A stretch of DNA of 64,000 nucleotides from VXOI01 sp965261945 (GCA_965261945.1 CBDHEF010000002.1:1488001-1552000), one strand, 5' to 3'; counted from the stretch's first letter, positions 35,440-43,911 are shown. Notes: generated from the sequence alone by a model not told the origin. Numbers and translations: made by a program.

Positions 35440-35826
35440 ATGCCCAAGAAGGAAATCATATCAACAGAAAAGATCACCGCCGGCAATGCGCCCCTGTCGC
35501 AGGGGGTGCGCTACGGCAACCTTGTCTTCGTGCAGGGATGCACCGGTCGCCACCCCACCGACAACAGCGTGGGCGCAGACATCAAGGAGCAAACCCGCTA
35601 CGCCCTACAGCGCATCTCCGCCATTCTGGAGGCGGCCGGTTCTTCCTTGGACCAGGTTATGACCAACACCTGCTACGTCACCAACCGGGAAGACTTGGCG
35701 GGATTCAATGAAGTGTACGCCGAATTCTTCCCATCCGACCGGCCGGCCCGCACCACGGTCATCGTGAATTTTGGCGCACCCGACAACCTGGTGGAAATCA
35801 CCAGTACCGCCGCCATCCCCGACTAG
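35440..35826 (+). CDS. RidA family protein (enamine/imine deaminase)
   Basis: 128-residue RidA/YjgF-type trimeric protein that hydrolyses reactive enamine/imine intermediates or acts as a related lyase. 'APLSQGVRYGNLVFVQGCTG' at the start, 'QTRYALQRISAILEAAGSSL' in the middle and 'RPARTTVIVNFGAPDNLVEI' at the end fit; the Arg that binds the substrate carboxylate is in the RPARTTV segment. Strong ribosome site GGAGG. First gene of a likely three-gene transcript with the RAM-domain and NIPSNAP genes. Confidence 0.9.
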   Translation: MPKKEIISTEKITAGNAPLSQGVRYGNLVFVQGCTGRHPTDNSVGADIKEQTRYALQRISAILEAAGSSLDQVMTNTCYVTNREDLAGFNEVYAEFFPSDRPARTTVIVNFGAPDNLVEITSTAAIPD

Positions 35827-35872
35827 CAACGTCCTTGCTGGCAGTCAAAGGGCAGAAGCCGGGAGCATTCAG

Positions 35873-36103
35873 ATGGCCGCAAGAGCATATATCCTGATAG
35901 AAACCAGCGTGGGTCAAGCCAGGGAAGTATTGGCATCCCTCCGCGCTATGGAAAACGTGACCGAAGCCGACATCATCACGGGGATTTACGACCTGATAGC
36001 GCTGGCCGAGGCCGAAGACATGGTGGCGCTGGTGGATCTGGTAACTGCGCGGGTGCAGAACATCTACGGCGTGGAGCGCACAATAACCTGCGTCGCCGCC
36101 TAG
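35873..36103 (+). CDS. Lrp/AsnC ligand-binding (RAM) domain protein, no HTH
   Basis: 76 residues that correspond to the regulator-of-amino-acid-metabolism domain alone: 'AYILIETSVGQAREVLASLR', 'DIITGIYDLIALAEAEDMVA' and 'VQNIYGVERTITCVA'. GGGAG at 35861-35865 supports this start. Lacking a DNA-binding domain, it may sense an amino acid or modulate a full Lrp protein. It sits 46 nt after the RidA gene, a family that deals with amino-acid-derived intermediates. Confidence 0.85.
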   Translation: MAARAYILIETSVGQAREVLASLRAMENVTEADIITGIYDLIALAEAEDMVALVDLVTARVQNIYGVERTITCVAA

Positions 36104-36170
36104 AGAGGGAAGCGCCCTCTTCCTCTCCCTCGAGTGCAGGGAATCAACTAATTCAATCAAGGAGGCAGAT

Positions 36171-36482
36171 ATGATTTACCAACTGCGAACCTACACGGTC
36201 AATCGCGGCATGATGGATGCCTGGGTGGAGCTCTTCAACGACCAACTGGTGGGGATCCAGGATAAATACGGCATCACCGTCGACGGAATGTGGGTGAACG
36301 AGGACGCCAACCAGTTCATCTGGATACGCTCCTTCCCCAGCGCCGAAGAGGTTGCCTCCAGAGAAGCGGCCTTTTACGCCTCCCCGGAGTGGAACGCGAT
36401 AATGGACAAAGCCCGAAGCCACCTGGCCCGCATAGAGGTGCAGGCAATGACCTCGGTGATGAAGGTGCCAGCAGCCGCGTAA
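36171..36482 (+). CDS. NIPSNAP family protein
   Basis: 103-residue dimeric alpha/beta-barrel (ferredoxin-like) domain, beginning 'MIYQLRTYTVNRGMMDAWVE' and with 'VNEDANQFIWIRSFPSAEE' and 'REAAFYASPEWNAIMDK', all standard for NIPSNAP. Biochemical role of the family is unsettled in bacteria. AAGGAGG precedes the ATG. Ends the RidA transcript, 3 nt before a strong terminator. Confidence 0.88.
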   Translation: MIYQLRTYTVNRGMMDAWVELFNDQLVGIQDKYGITVDGMWVNEDANQFIWIRSFPSAEEVASREAAFYASPEWNAIMDKARSHLARIEVQAMTSVMKVPAAA

Positions 36483-36485
36483 TGC

Positions 36486-36523
36486 GCCAACGGCCCCGCC
36501 GATTTGACGGCGGGGCCGTTGGC
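36486..36523 (+). terminator. Strong intrinsic terminator of the RidA-NIPSNAP transcript
   Basis: A perfect 16-bp stem (GCCAACGGCCCCGCCG at 36486-36501 and its complement at 36508-36523) with a 6-nt loop ATTTGA, followed by GTTTAGAATAG. Confidence 0.8.
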
Positions 36524-36619
36524 GTTTAGAATAGTAACATCAGCGACCGGTTGTGCGCCGCTCCTTCAGCGGCTCCTTCGCTTCGGCGGACCGGCCGCTC
36601 TTTTTTGTCCTGCGCACAA

Positions 36620-36645
36620 GGGCGGGTTCCAAACCCGCCCCTACA
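36620..36645. repeat. GGGCGGGTT-type inverted repeat
   Basis: GGGCGGGTT-CCA-AACCCGCCC followed by CTAC. A related GTAGGGGCG hairpin lies at 37249-37276 on the other side of the intervening gene. Confidence 0.6.
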
Positions 36646-36661
36646 CCATCCGTCCGGGCGG

Positions 36662-37210
36662 TTAGTAGGTAAGCGCTGTAACCGTTCCCTCCGGCAACTC
36701 CACTTCCAGAGCCTGGAGGCAGTGGGCCAGGGTGTGGTAGTAGCCGCTGACTATCAGCACGTCCACAGCCCCGTCGTTTCCCACCAACCCGCGCATTGCC
36801 TCAAAGGTGGCGTCGGACACGCGGTGCTGGCGCAGCAGCTCCAGCACGAACTGCACCACCGTGGCGTCGTCGGCGTCGAAGCCTGCCGGAGCGCGATACT
36901 CGAGTATGGCGGCGATGATTTCGCCGGACAACCCGGCCTGTTTCGCTGCCGTCTGGTTGACGGTCCAAACGTAGTGTCCGCAAGCCTCGCGGGCGGCGGT
37001 CAGTACGGCCAGGGCCTTGATTCTGGGCGGCAGAGGCGTCTCAAAGCGGGCGTAGCCGCCGAGTTCAGCCAGCGCTCCGGCGGCCTGCGGGTTGTTCAGC
37101 AGCGCGGCGTAGTTGCGGGCCACGCCGCCGCGGCTGGTCTCGATTTCGTCCCACACGGCCTGTCCGGCGGCATCCATACCTTCACGGGTGGCGAATGGCA
37201 CTCTGGTCAT
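36662..37210 (-). CDS. Carboxymuconolactone decarboxylase family protein (AhpD-like fold)
   Basis: All-helical AhpD-fold protein of 182 residues. 'RIKALAVLTAAREACGHYVW' near 65-85 is the family core, with a Glu, Cys and His in 'REACGHYVWTVN'; a second redox Cys (CxxC) is absent, so it is more like the lactone decarboxylase side than peroxiredoxin-coupled AhpD. 'LSGEIIAAILEYRAPAGFDA' and 'GYYHTLAHCLQALEVELP' follow. AAAGGAG precedes the start. Flanked on both sides by GTAGGGGCG-type inverted repeats. Confidence 0.85.
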   Translation of the reverse strand: MTRVPFATREGMDAAGQAVWDEIETSRGGVARNYAALLNNPQAAGALAELGGYARFETPLPPRIKALAVLTAAREACGHYVWTVNQTAAKQAGLSGEIIAAILEYRAPAGFDADDATVVQFVLELLRQHRVSDATFEAMRGLVGNDGAVDVLIVSGYYHTLAHCLQALEVELPEGTVTALTY

Positions 37211-37248
37211 TTCGCTTCTCCTTTAGCAAGCTGATTCCCAATAATAGC

Positions 37249-37276
37249 GTAGGGGCGCACGGCTGTGCGCCCCTAC
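37249..37276. repeat. GTAGGGGCGCAC inverted repeat
   Basis: GTAGGGGCGCAC (37249-37260) and GTGCGCCCCTAC (37265-37276) with a 4-nt loop form a perfect 12-bp hairpin between two leftward genes. Confidence 0.7.
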
Positions 37277-37310
37277 AAAGATCTCACCTGATTGCCGGGA
37301 CCCCGGAAAT

Positions 37311-39575
37311 CTAGTCGGCGGCCTGCGCCAGCGCCGCTGGTTCGCCATCTTTGGCCCAGAGGCTTTCCAGTATGGCGTCGGGCGACATGGGCAGCTTGTT
37401 CATCCGCACACCGACGGCGTGGTAGATGGCGTTGGCGATGGCTGCCATGGGAGGCACTATCGGCACCTCGCCCACGCCGCGGACACCGTAGGGATGACCG
37501 GGGTTGGCGATTTCAACGATGACCGTCCCGATCATCGGCAGGTCAAGGCTGGTGGGCATCCGGTAATCTAGGAAGGAGGAGTTCTCCATCCGTCCGTCAG
37601 TGCTGAAGCGGTACTCCTCGTTGAGCGCCCAGCCAATGCCCTGCACTACGCCGCCTTGAATCTGGCCCTCGACGTAGCTGGGGTGTATGGCCTTGCCGGC
37701 ATCCTGAATCGCGGTGTAGTCCAAGATGGTAACCTTGCCGGTGTCGGGGTCCACTTCCACATCAACAATGTGGGTGGCGAAGGCGCCGCCCGCGCCCCGG
37801 GGGTCAACGCTGACCTGGGCGGAGATGGGGCCGCCGGTGCGGTTCAACTGCCCGGCCAGTTCCTTGAAGCTCAGCTTGAGTTCCTGGTCGGAGGTGTGCT
37901 GGAACACGCCGTCAACGAGGTCGACGACGTCGACGTCGACGTCCCAGATACTGGCGGCGCGCTCGATCATCTTCTGCTTGATTTCCTGGGCGCACTCGTA
38001 GGCGGCCCACCCGGTGGCGAAGGTGGTGCGGCTGCCGCCGGTCAGGAAAGTGTAGCCCACCGAGTCGGTGTCGCCCACGCTGGGGTCCACGTCTTCGGCG
38101 GGAATGCCCAGAGCTTCGGCGGCCTGCATGGCGATGGAAGCGCGGGAGCCACCGATGTCAGTGGAGCCTTCGACCAACGAGATGGTGCCATCGGCCTGGA
38201 CGCTGATGGAGGCGCTGGACTGGAGGCCAATGTTGAACCAGAAGCCGGAGGCCACGCCGCGCCCGCGGTTGGGGCCTTCCAGCGGGCGCTGGTATTGCTC
38301 GGTCTCGCGGGCGGCTTCCAACTGCTCGACGTTGCCAACCTTGGGGTAGACTGGGCCGTCAACGCGGCGGGTGCCTTCCTTCGAGGCGTTGCGGATACGG
38401 AATTCGATGGGGTCGATGCCCAGCTTCTCGGCCAGTCCGTCGACGACGGTCTCGGCGGCGAAGGCGGCGATGGGCGCGCCGGGAGCGCGGTAGGCGGCCA
38501 CCGGCGGCTTGTTGGCGACCACATCGTATCCGTCGACGCGGGCGTTTTCGATATCGTAGCAGGCGAACATACACTGCGCACCGGCGGTCACCGGCGATCC
38601 GGGGAAGGCGCCGGCGTCAAAGGCGAGCATTGCCTCGGCAGCCACTATCTTGCCGTCGTTGGTGGCCCCCATTTTTACGTGCATATAGGAGCCGGAAGTG
38701 GGGCCGGTGGCCTCAAAGACCTCGGCGCGGCTCATTGCGCCCTTTACCGGCACGCCAGCCTTCTTCGACAGCAACGCGGTAAGGGGCTCGAGGTAAATGG
38801 GAATCTTGCCACCGAAGCCGCCTCCGATTTCCATGGGGACGACCCTGACCTTGGAAACGGGCAGGTCCAGCACTCCGGCCAGGGCGTCGCGGGTGGTGAA
38901 TGCGCCCTGCGTGCTGACCCAGATGGTAAGCTCGCCGTTGGTGTTCCAGAAGGCGGCGCCGTTCTGCGGCTCGATGTAGCCCTGGTGAACGGTGGAAGTG
39001 GAGTATTCTTTCTCCACGACCACGTCGGCGGCGGCGAAGCCCTGGTCCAGGTCACCCTGCTCGTAGCGGAAATGAGTGGCGATGTTGCTGTGCTTGTCAG
39101 TTGCCTCGCCCATCTCCATAGTGGTCTGGTCGTCGTGAAGCAACTCGGCGTCCTCGGCCATAGCCTGGCGCACCTCAGTCGCTGCCTTTAGCACTTCGTA
39201 TTCGACCTCGATGAGGGCCAGAGCCTGCTCGGCCTCGTGGGCGCTGACGGCGGCAACTGCGGCGACCGGATGGCCCTTGTAGAGGGCCTTGTCCTTGGCC
39301 ATAACCTTGCGGGCAGCGGCGCTGTCGGTAGGAATATCCGCTCCAGTGATAACGGCGCGGACTCCCGGGGCAGCCTCGGCCTTGCTGGTGTCGATGGACT
39401 TGATGCGGGCGTGAGCGTGGGGGCTGCGCAGCACCTTGGCGAAGAGCAGGCCGGCGGCGCCAAAGTCGGCTCCGTACTTGGCGCGGCCAGTTACCTTGTC
39501 GGTGCCGTCGTGCCGCACCGGCCGGGTTCCGACGACCTTGTAGTCGGTGTTGGACAGTACGATGTTGGATGCCAT
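37311..39575 (-). CDS. Xanthine dehydrogenase-family molybdopterin-binding subunit
   Basis: Large catalytic subunit (754 residues) of a molybdenum hydroxylase such as xanthine, aldehyde or aerobic CO-dehydrogenase-like enzymes. N-terminal 'RAKYGADFGAAGLLFAKVLR' and 'SPHAHARI' are family standards; 'EIGGGFGGKIPIYLEPLTAL' binds the cofactor near residue 265; 'GVGEVPIVPPMAAIANAIYH' near 720 holds the catalytic Glu. The start at 39575 follows GAGGTGG. The FeS and FAD subunits that normally accompany it are not in the neighbourhood, so they are encoded elsewhere or the protein works with unlinked partners. Confidence 0.9.
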   Translation of the reverse strand: MASNIVLSNTDYKVVGTRPVRHDGTDKVTGRAKYGADFGAAGLLFAKVLRSPHAHARIKSIDTSKAEAAPGVRAVITGADIPTDSAAARKVMAKDKALYKGHPVAAVAAVSAHEAEQALALIEVEYEVLKAATEVRQAMAEDAELLHDDQTTMEMGEATDKHSNIATHFRYEQGDLDQGFAAADVVVEKEYSTSTVHQGYIEPQNGAAFWNTNGELTIWVSTQGAFTTRDALAGVLDLPVSKVRVVPMEIGGGFGGKIPIYLEPLTALLSKKAGVPVKGAMSRAEVFEATGPTSGSYMHVKMGATNDGKIVAAEAMLAFDAGAFPGSPVTAGAQCMFACYDIENARVDGYDVVANKPPVAAYRAPGAPIAAFAAETVVDGLAEKLGIDPIEFRIRNASKEGTRRVDGPVYPKVGNVEQLEAARETEQYQRPLEGPNRGRGVASGFWFNIGLQSSASISVQADGTISLVEGSTDIGGSRASIAMQAAEALGIPAEDVDPSVGDTDSVGYTFLTGGSRTTFATGWAAYECAQEIKQKMIERAASIWDVDVDVVDLVDGVFQHTSDQELKLSFKELAGQLNRTGGPISAQVSVDPRGAGGAFATHIVDVEVDPDTGKVTILDYTAIQDAGKAIHPSYVEGQIQGGVVQGIGWALNEEYRFSTDGRMENSSFLDYRMPTSLDLPMIGTVIVEIANPGHPYGVRGVGEVPIVPPMAAIANAIYHAVGVRMNKLPMSPDAILESLWAKDGEPAALAQAAD

Positions 39576-39725
39576 TAGAATCCACCTCGCGCGGAGTTTG
39601 GATAGCATGGTTTTGAAGCCGGGCGCAAGCCTGCAACCAAGGTCCCGGCAATTGCAGGGGATTGTACCACAAGCGCATCGGCGGGATGATAGAATAGCCC
39701 CACCAGATTCTAGGCGGAGAGCGTC

Positions 39726-40679
39726 ATGGATTTCAGCGAACTTAGAGACATTGAATTAAGGGAAGCCTGGCCCAGCGAGGCCAACGACTTCACCCCATGG
39801 CTGTCCGACAACCTGCAAAGATTGTCGCGAGTCATAGGCGTCGCCATCGAGCCGGACGGCAACGAGGTCGCGGTTGACGGTTCCAGAGCCGATATACTGG
39901 CCACCCTACCGGCCAACGGAAGCCGCGTCGTAATCGAAAACCAGTTGGACAACACGGATAACGACCATCTGGGCCAGATAATGAGCCACCTGGCGAGATT
40001 GGAAGCTCAGACTGCCGTCTGGGTCGCCCGGGAGTTTCAGCCGTCCCACCTCGCCGCAATCCGCTGGCTCAACATCAACACCGCGGAGGACTACGCCTTC
40101 TTCGCCGTCCGGGTGCGGGCTGTGCGCGTCGGCGAATTCCCCGCTCCCATCGCCCCTGTGTTCGAGGTGCTGGAAAAGCCTCACGACTGGGACCGGCGGG
40201 TGCTCGCGCTGAACCAGACCGCCCAGAACGGTGGCGGCAGGAACGACCGGCTTAACCGCCTGCGAAGGAAGCGCAACGATTTCTGGCACTCCTACACGGA
40301 GCGCCACCCGGCGGACATCCAGTTGAACCCCGACCACAAAGACAGCAATGTCTATCATAAGATTGGAGGTGTGTTCGTCTCCCAGTATTTGGCGCAGGGA
40401 CGGGTCGGCATTTACTTGGCCCAAAACAGCCGCAGCTACGACGACGAAGCCAGAAGGCTGGTCGCCATCTACCGCGAGGGGCTGCAACTCAATCTCGGCG
40501 AGTCCTCGGAGTCCCTGACTATCGACACCAACGACCGCGACAACTGGCCGGACATGATTGACTGGCTGCACGAAAAGTTGGGCGAGTACCGCCGCGTCAT
40601 CGAGCGTTACTCCTCGGGTTCCGTTGAAGAAGTGCCCGATTACGAACCGCCCGATTACGAACCGGCGGAGATGGAGTAG
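39726..40679 (+). CDS. DUF4268 protein with PD-(D/E)XK nuclease-like N terminus
   Basis: 317 residues. The N-terminal 110 residues read as a restriction-endonuclease-like fold: 'LSRVIGVAIEPDGNEVAVDG', 'SRADILATLP' and 'RVVIENQLDNTDNDHLGQIM', giving the D...ExQ metal-binding pattern. 'TAVWVAREFQPSHLAAIRWL' follows, as in nucleases of this group. The C-terminal DUF4268 part includes 'FWHSYTERHP' and 'YLAQGRVGIYLAQNSR'. A 15-bp tandem duplication near the end gives 'PDYEPPDYEP'. The next genes are a DUF262 and a HEPN protein, suggesting a small defence island. GC use here still resembles the host. Confidence 0.8.
   Translation: MDFSELRDIELREAWPSEANDFTPWLSDNLQRLSRVIGVAIEPDGNEVAVDGSRADILATLPANGSRVVIENQLDNTDNDHLGQIMSHLARLEAQTAVWVAREFQPSHLAAIRWLNINTAEDYAFFAVRVRAVRVGEFPAPIAPVFEVLEKPHDWDRRVLALNQTAQNGGGRNDRLNRLRRKRNDFWHSYTERHPADIQLNPDHKDSNVYHKIGGVFVSQYLAQGRVGIYLAQNSRSYDDEARRLVAIYREGLQLNLGESSESLTIDTNDRDNWPDMIDWLHEKLGEYRRVIERYSSGSVEEVPDYEPPDYEPAEME
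40635..40664 (+). repeat. 15-bp in-frame tandem duplication
   Basis: CCCGATTACGAACCG occurs twice in a row near the 3' end of the DUF4268 gene. Confidence 0.85.
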
Positions 40680-40814
40680 CGAGAAGACCGAAGGCATTCT
40701 GTCTTACCCAAATAGCGATGGAATAATGCGGGAGCCTATTCTGGCAGGAGCCGCCAATTTTTGAAGATGGCTGCTCCTGCTTCCAACAACTAAGGCCGCA
40801 AGGAGAGATTCAAA

Positions 40815-42026
40815 ATGGCGTTAGTAGACATTGACCGTGAACTAGAAGCAGACCGATATGAGCCGGATGTGGTAGATGACGACGACGGGGAAGAAGATTC
40901 ATATAGAATTGACGAGTATGAATTGGTGTCGTCGCCCAACGATTTCAATACCAAAACGCTCGTTGACTTCATAGATTCGGGGGTGGTCATTATTCCTAGT
41001 TTCCAGCGAAACTACGTTTGGGACATTAGACGGGCGTCGAAGTTAATAGAATCTATCATAGTCGGTTTACCAATACCGCAAGTATTTCTTTATGAGCAAG
41101 CTCGTAATAAATTCTTGGTCATTGATGGTCAACAGAGACTAATGTCCATATATTACTTTGTGAAAGAGAGGTTTCCGAGAAAGGACAAGCTGGCTGAGTT
41201 GCGGTTGCTTTCGGATGGGAAGAGCAACATTTCTGCCGAGATTCTCTCGAATGACGAGTACTTTGGTGATTTTCAACTCGTACTGCCGGAAAATTCACCC
41301 GGACATCCAAACCGCTTCCATCGGCGTCGGTATGCTAGTTTGGATGAAGATTATCAAACTTCGTTCGATCTTCGCACTATTAGACATATAATTATACAGC
41401 AGATACGCCCTCATGGCGATGACGCTATGTATGAAATTTTCAACCGACTGAATTCAGGCGGGGTGAACCTGACACCGCAGGAAATTCGACGCTGTACGTT
41501 CGACTCGGACTTTTACGATATGCTTTACCGGACTAACACGCAAGAAGAATGGCGTAAATTGGTAGGAACACAAGTACCCGACATTCACATGAAAGATGTA
41601 GAAATTCTTCTTCGTGGATTCGCAATGCTGATCAAAGGCGACTCTTACCGGCCCTCCATGGTCAAATTCCTAAATCAATTTTCCCAGGACGCTAAATCCT
41701 TTGACAGCAGTTATCTCCAAGATCTGCAAGAGCTACTCCATTCGTTTCTTGACAGTTGCCAAGACTTGCCCAATGATGCATTTCATAGTACCCAGGGGCG
41801 ATTCAGCCCGATGATATTTGAATCAGTTTTTGTCGCCGTGTGTTCCAAACCTTATAGCGAACATCAAACCATTGAGGGCAAAATCACTGCCGAATCGTTG
41901 AAGGCGCTTAAGGAGGATGTGGAATTCAGAGGAGCTACTCAGAGCAAAACAGCTGAGAGAGCAAACGTACAGACTCGTTTATCAAGGGCTCACGAAATAC
42001 TGGGGTTGGACAATTCAATTGACTGA
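40815..42026 (+). CDS. DUF262 domain protein (GmrSD/ParB-like)
   Basis: 403-residue protein with the DUF262 N-terminal domain: 'VIIPSFQRNYVWDIRRASKL' and 'FLVIDGQQRLMSIYYFVKER' (the DGQQR motif that binds and hydrolyses nucleotides in ParB-like DUF262 enzymes), plus 'NRLNSGGVNLTPQEIRRCTF'. It lacks the C-terminal HNH domain of GmrSD type IV restriction enzymes. AGGAGAG precedes the ATG. The gene is clearly AT-richer than the flanking DNA. A HEPN-domain gene overlaps its 3' end, so effector function may lie in that partner. Confidence 0.88.
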   Translation: MALVDIDRELEADRYEPDVVDDDDGEEDSYRIDEYELVSSPNDFNTKTLVDFIDSGVVIIPSFQRNYVWDIRRASKLIESIIVGLPIPQVFLYEQARNKFLVIDGQQRLMSIYYFVKERFPRKDKLAELRLLSDGKSNISAEILSNDEYFGDFQLVLPENSPGHPNRFHRRRYASLDEDYQTSFDLRTIRHIIIQQIRPHGDDAMYEIFNRLNSGGVNLTPQEIRRCTFDSDFYDMLYRTNTQEEWRKLVGTQVPDIHMKDVEILLRGFAMLIKGDSYRPSMVKFLNQFSQDAKSFDSSYLQDLQELLHSFLDSCQDLPNDAFHSTQGRFSPMIFESVFVAVCSKPYSEHQTIEGKITAESLKALKEDVEFRGATQSKTAERANVQTRLSRAHEILGLDNSID

Positions 42027-42594
42027 TTCAGATTCGGACAGCATAATTGATGAGATGATGAGAGAACACCGTCAACTTATGAATTACCTCCAGCCTACAG
42101 GAGATATCTCGCTTCAAAGCAGAGTGAATAGCAATTTTGCAAAAACCTTGTTACTATCTGCCGCAAGTTATTTTGAGAACAAAATAACTTCCAGCGTCAT
42201 CCAGGTATTTCAAGAAGCCACTAGCGATTCTAGCGCCTTGGTTTCTTTCGTAAGGAGCAAGGCGATCTCTCGACGTTACCATGAGTGGTTTGCTTGGGAT
42301 GCTCGAAACGCAAATCGCTTTTTCAGTGCTTTTGGTGAAGACTTTTTGGAATTTATGAAGATTAAACTAGGGGCTGACTCGGATATTAGCGATTCTATCC
42401 TGGCTTTTATGGAATTAGGTCGCCGGAGAAACGAGCTAGTTCACGAGAATTATGCGATATTCCCACTAACCAAGACTGTAGAAGAAGTCTATGAGCTTTA
42501 CGCAAAAGCCAATAGATTCGTTGATTTATTTCCTAATCATATCCGCGAGCATATTGGTATTCCTTTGATTCTCGGTCAACACGCGAATAATTAG
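42019..42594 (+). CDS. HEPN-domain protein, probable RNase partner of DUF262
   Basis: Predicted RiboL-PSP/MAE_28990-like HEPN protein: an all-helical chain with 'NFAKTLLLSAASYFENKITS' early and the catalytic Rx4-6H motif as 'RRRNELVHENYA' (Arg137, His142 in this numbering). HEPN dimers with this motif are metal-independent RNases used in toxin and antiphage systems. The start is uncertain: TTG 42019 overlaps the DUF262 stop; ATG 42055 or 42058 would also work; an ATG at 41917 directly abuts AGGAGG with no spacing and would overlap the DUF262 gene by 110 bp. AT-rich like its partner. Confidence 0.75.
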   Translation: MTDSDSDSIIDEMMREHRQLMNYLQPTGDISLQSRVNSNFAKTLLLSAASYFENKITSSVIQVFQEATSDSSALVSFVRSKAISRRYHEWFAWDARNANRFFSAFGEDFLEFMKIKLGADSDISDSILAFMELGRRRNELVHENYAIFPLTKTVEEVYELYAKANRFVDLFPNHIREHIGIPLILGQHANN

Positions 42595-42654
42595 GCATAA
42601 GTCTCAGGAAAGTTATTAGTAGATGGCATCGTAACGAGACTACTGGAGGCCACC

Positions 42655-43884
42655 ATGCAGCCACTGGCCGGCATTCGCGTCCTCAGCGTTACCGTTTACC
42701 TGGCAGGGCCATTCGCTGCGATGAACCTGGCCCGTCTTGGGGCCGAGGTCATCAAGGTTGAGATCCCCGGGCGCGGCGACCCCGTGCGGGGCAACGGGCC
42801 CTTCGCCGGGCCCGAAGGCACCCACGCCCGGCGAAATTCCGACGATGACATATCCACCCGCTTCCTCAAGCGCACCCAGGGAGTGAAGAGCATTACCCTT
42901 GACCTGAAAACCGAGCCGGGCAGGGAGCTGTTCCTGGAACTGGCCAAGCAGAGCGACGTGGTGCTGGAAAACCTTGCCCCCGGCTCGCTGCGCCGCGCCG
43001 GGCTGGGCTACGAAGAGGTGGCCGCCGTCAATCCCGGCATCGTCTACGCATCCATTTCCGGCTACGGTCAGACCGGGCCGTATAAGGACAAGCCGGCCCA
43101 CGACCCGCAGATTCAGGGCATGAGCGGCTTGATGGACATCAACGGCGACGCCGGTGGCCCGCCCATCAAGGTCGGTTTCTACATCGGCGACCTGGTCACG
43201 CCAATGTTCGCCTGCTACTCCATCCTCGCGGCGCTGCGGGAGAAGGACCGCACCGGCAAGGGGCAGTATCTGGACGTTTCCATGATGGACACGCTGGTCT
43301 CGCTCATGTTTATGGAAAACCTGGAGGAGAGCATCGACGCCGGCCTTCCCCTGCGCACCGGCAACATCAGCCGCAGCGGCCCCACCGGGCTGTACAGCGC
43401 CATCGGCGGCGATTTGTCCATCACCGTCACCAGCGACGACCAGTGGCGCCGTATGACCGAGGCCTTGGAATCTCCGGAACTGCTGGTAGACCCTCGCTTC
43501 GACACCTACGTCAGCCGCACCGACAACGTGGAGGAAGCCCGGCAGGAAATCCAGCATCGCATCGGCATTATGACCCTCGACGAGGCCATGGAACGGCTGG
43601 AAGCGCACGATGTGCCTTGCGCCCCGGTACGCACCGCCGAGCAGGTGATGAACGATGCCCACTTCTGGGAGCGGGGCAGCCTGCTCCCCATGCAGCACGG
43701 CGCCATGTCGGAGCCGGTGGCCGGAGCGATCGCCGCAGGCTTCCCGGTGCGCTTCTCCGGCGGCGAGCTACCCCCGCTGCCCGGCGCCCCGACGCTGGGG
43801 ATGCACAACAAGGAAATCCTTGCCGGCATTCTGGGATTGAGCGATTCCCAGCTGGAAGATCTGAAAAACCAGGGTGTGGTGTAG
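42655..43884 (+). CDS. CaiB/BaiF family CoA-transferase
   Basis: Class III CoA-transferase of 409 residues that moves CoA between acyl groups. 'LAGIRVLSVTVYLAGPFAAM' and 'NLARLGAEVIKVEIPGRGDP' open the chain; 'GVKSITLDLKTEPGRELFLE' follows; the catalytic Asp is in the 'SMMDTLVSLMF' segment near residue 215. GGAGG precedes the ATG. It is followed by a CitE-like lyase, a natural partner: the transferase would activate a dicarboxylic or hydroxy acid to a CoA ester which the lyase cleaves. Two broken relatives lie at 46521 and 48999. Confidence 0.92.
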   Translation: MQPLAGIRVLSVTVYLAGPFAAMNLARLGAEVIKVEIPGRGDPVRGNGPFAGPEGTHARRNSDDDISTRFLKRTQGVKSITLDLKTEPGRELFLELAKQSDVVLENLAPGSLRRAGLGYEEVAAVNPGIVYASISGYGQTGPYKDKPAHDPQIQGMSGLMDINGDAGGPPIKVGFYIGDLVTPMFACYSILAALREKDRTGKGQYLDVSMMDTLVSLMFMENLEESIDAGLPLRTGNISRSGPTGLYSAIGGDLSITVTSDDQWRRMTEALESPELLVDPRFDTYVSRTDNVEEARQEIQHRIGIMTLDEAMERLEAHDVPCAPVRTAEQVMNDAHFWERGSLLPMQHGAMSEPVAGAIAAGFPVRFSGGELPPLPGAPTLGMHNKEILAGILGLSDSQLEDLKNQGVV

Positions 43885-43911
43885 CAAGTTCCATATTCCT
43901 CAATAGACATC

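Noticed and set aside
36540..36610. Possible small RNA gene in the hairpin-rich gap (GCGGCTCCTTCGCTTCGGCGG)
   Set aside because: The stem-loops resemble dispersed repeat sequence and no promoter was found on either strand.
37656..39191. 511-codon rightward frame opposite the molybdenum hydroxylase subunit
   Set aside because: Gly/Val-rich shadow of a high-GC gene; the opposite strand carries GGGFGGK and GVGE motifs across the whole length.
42640..43698. 352-codon leftward frame opposite the CaiB gene
   Set aside because: Antisense shadow without domain signal; the CaiB frame has a good ribosome site and family blocks.
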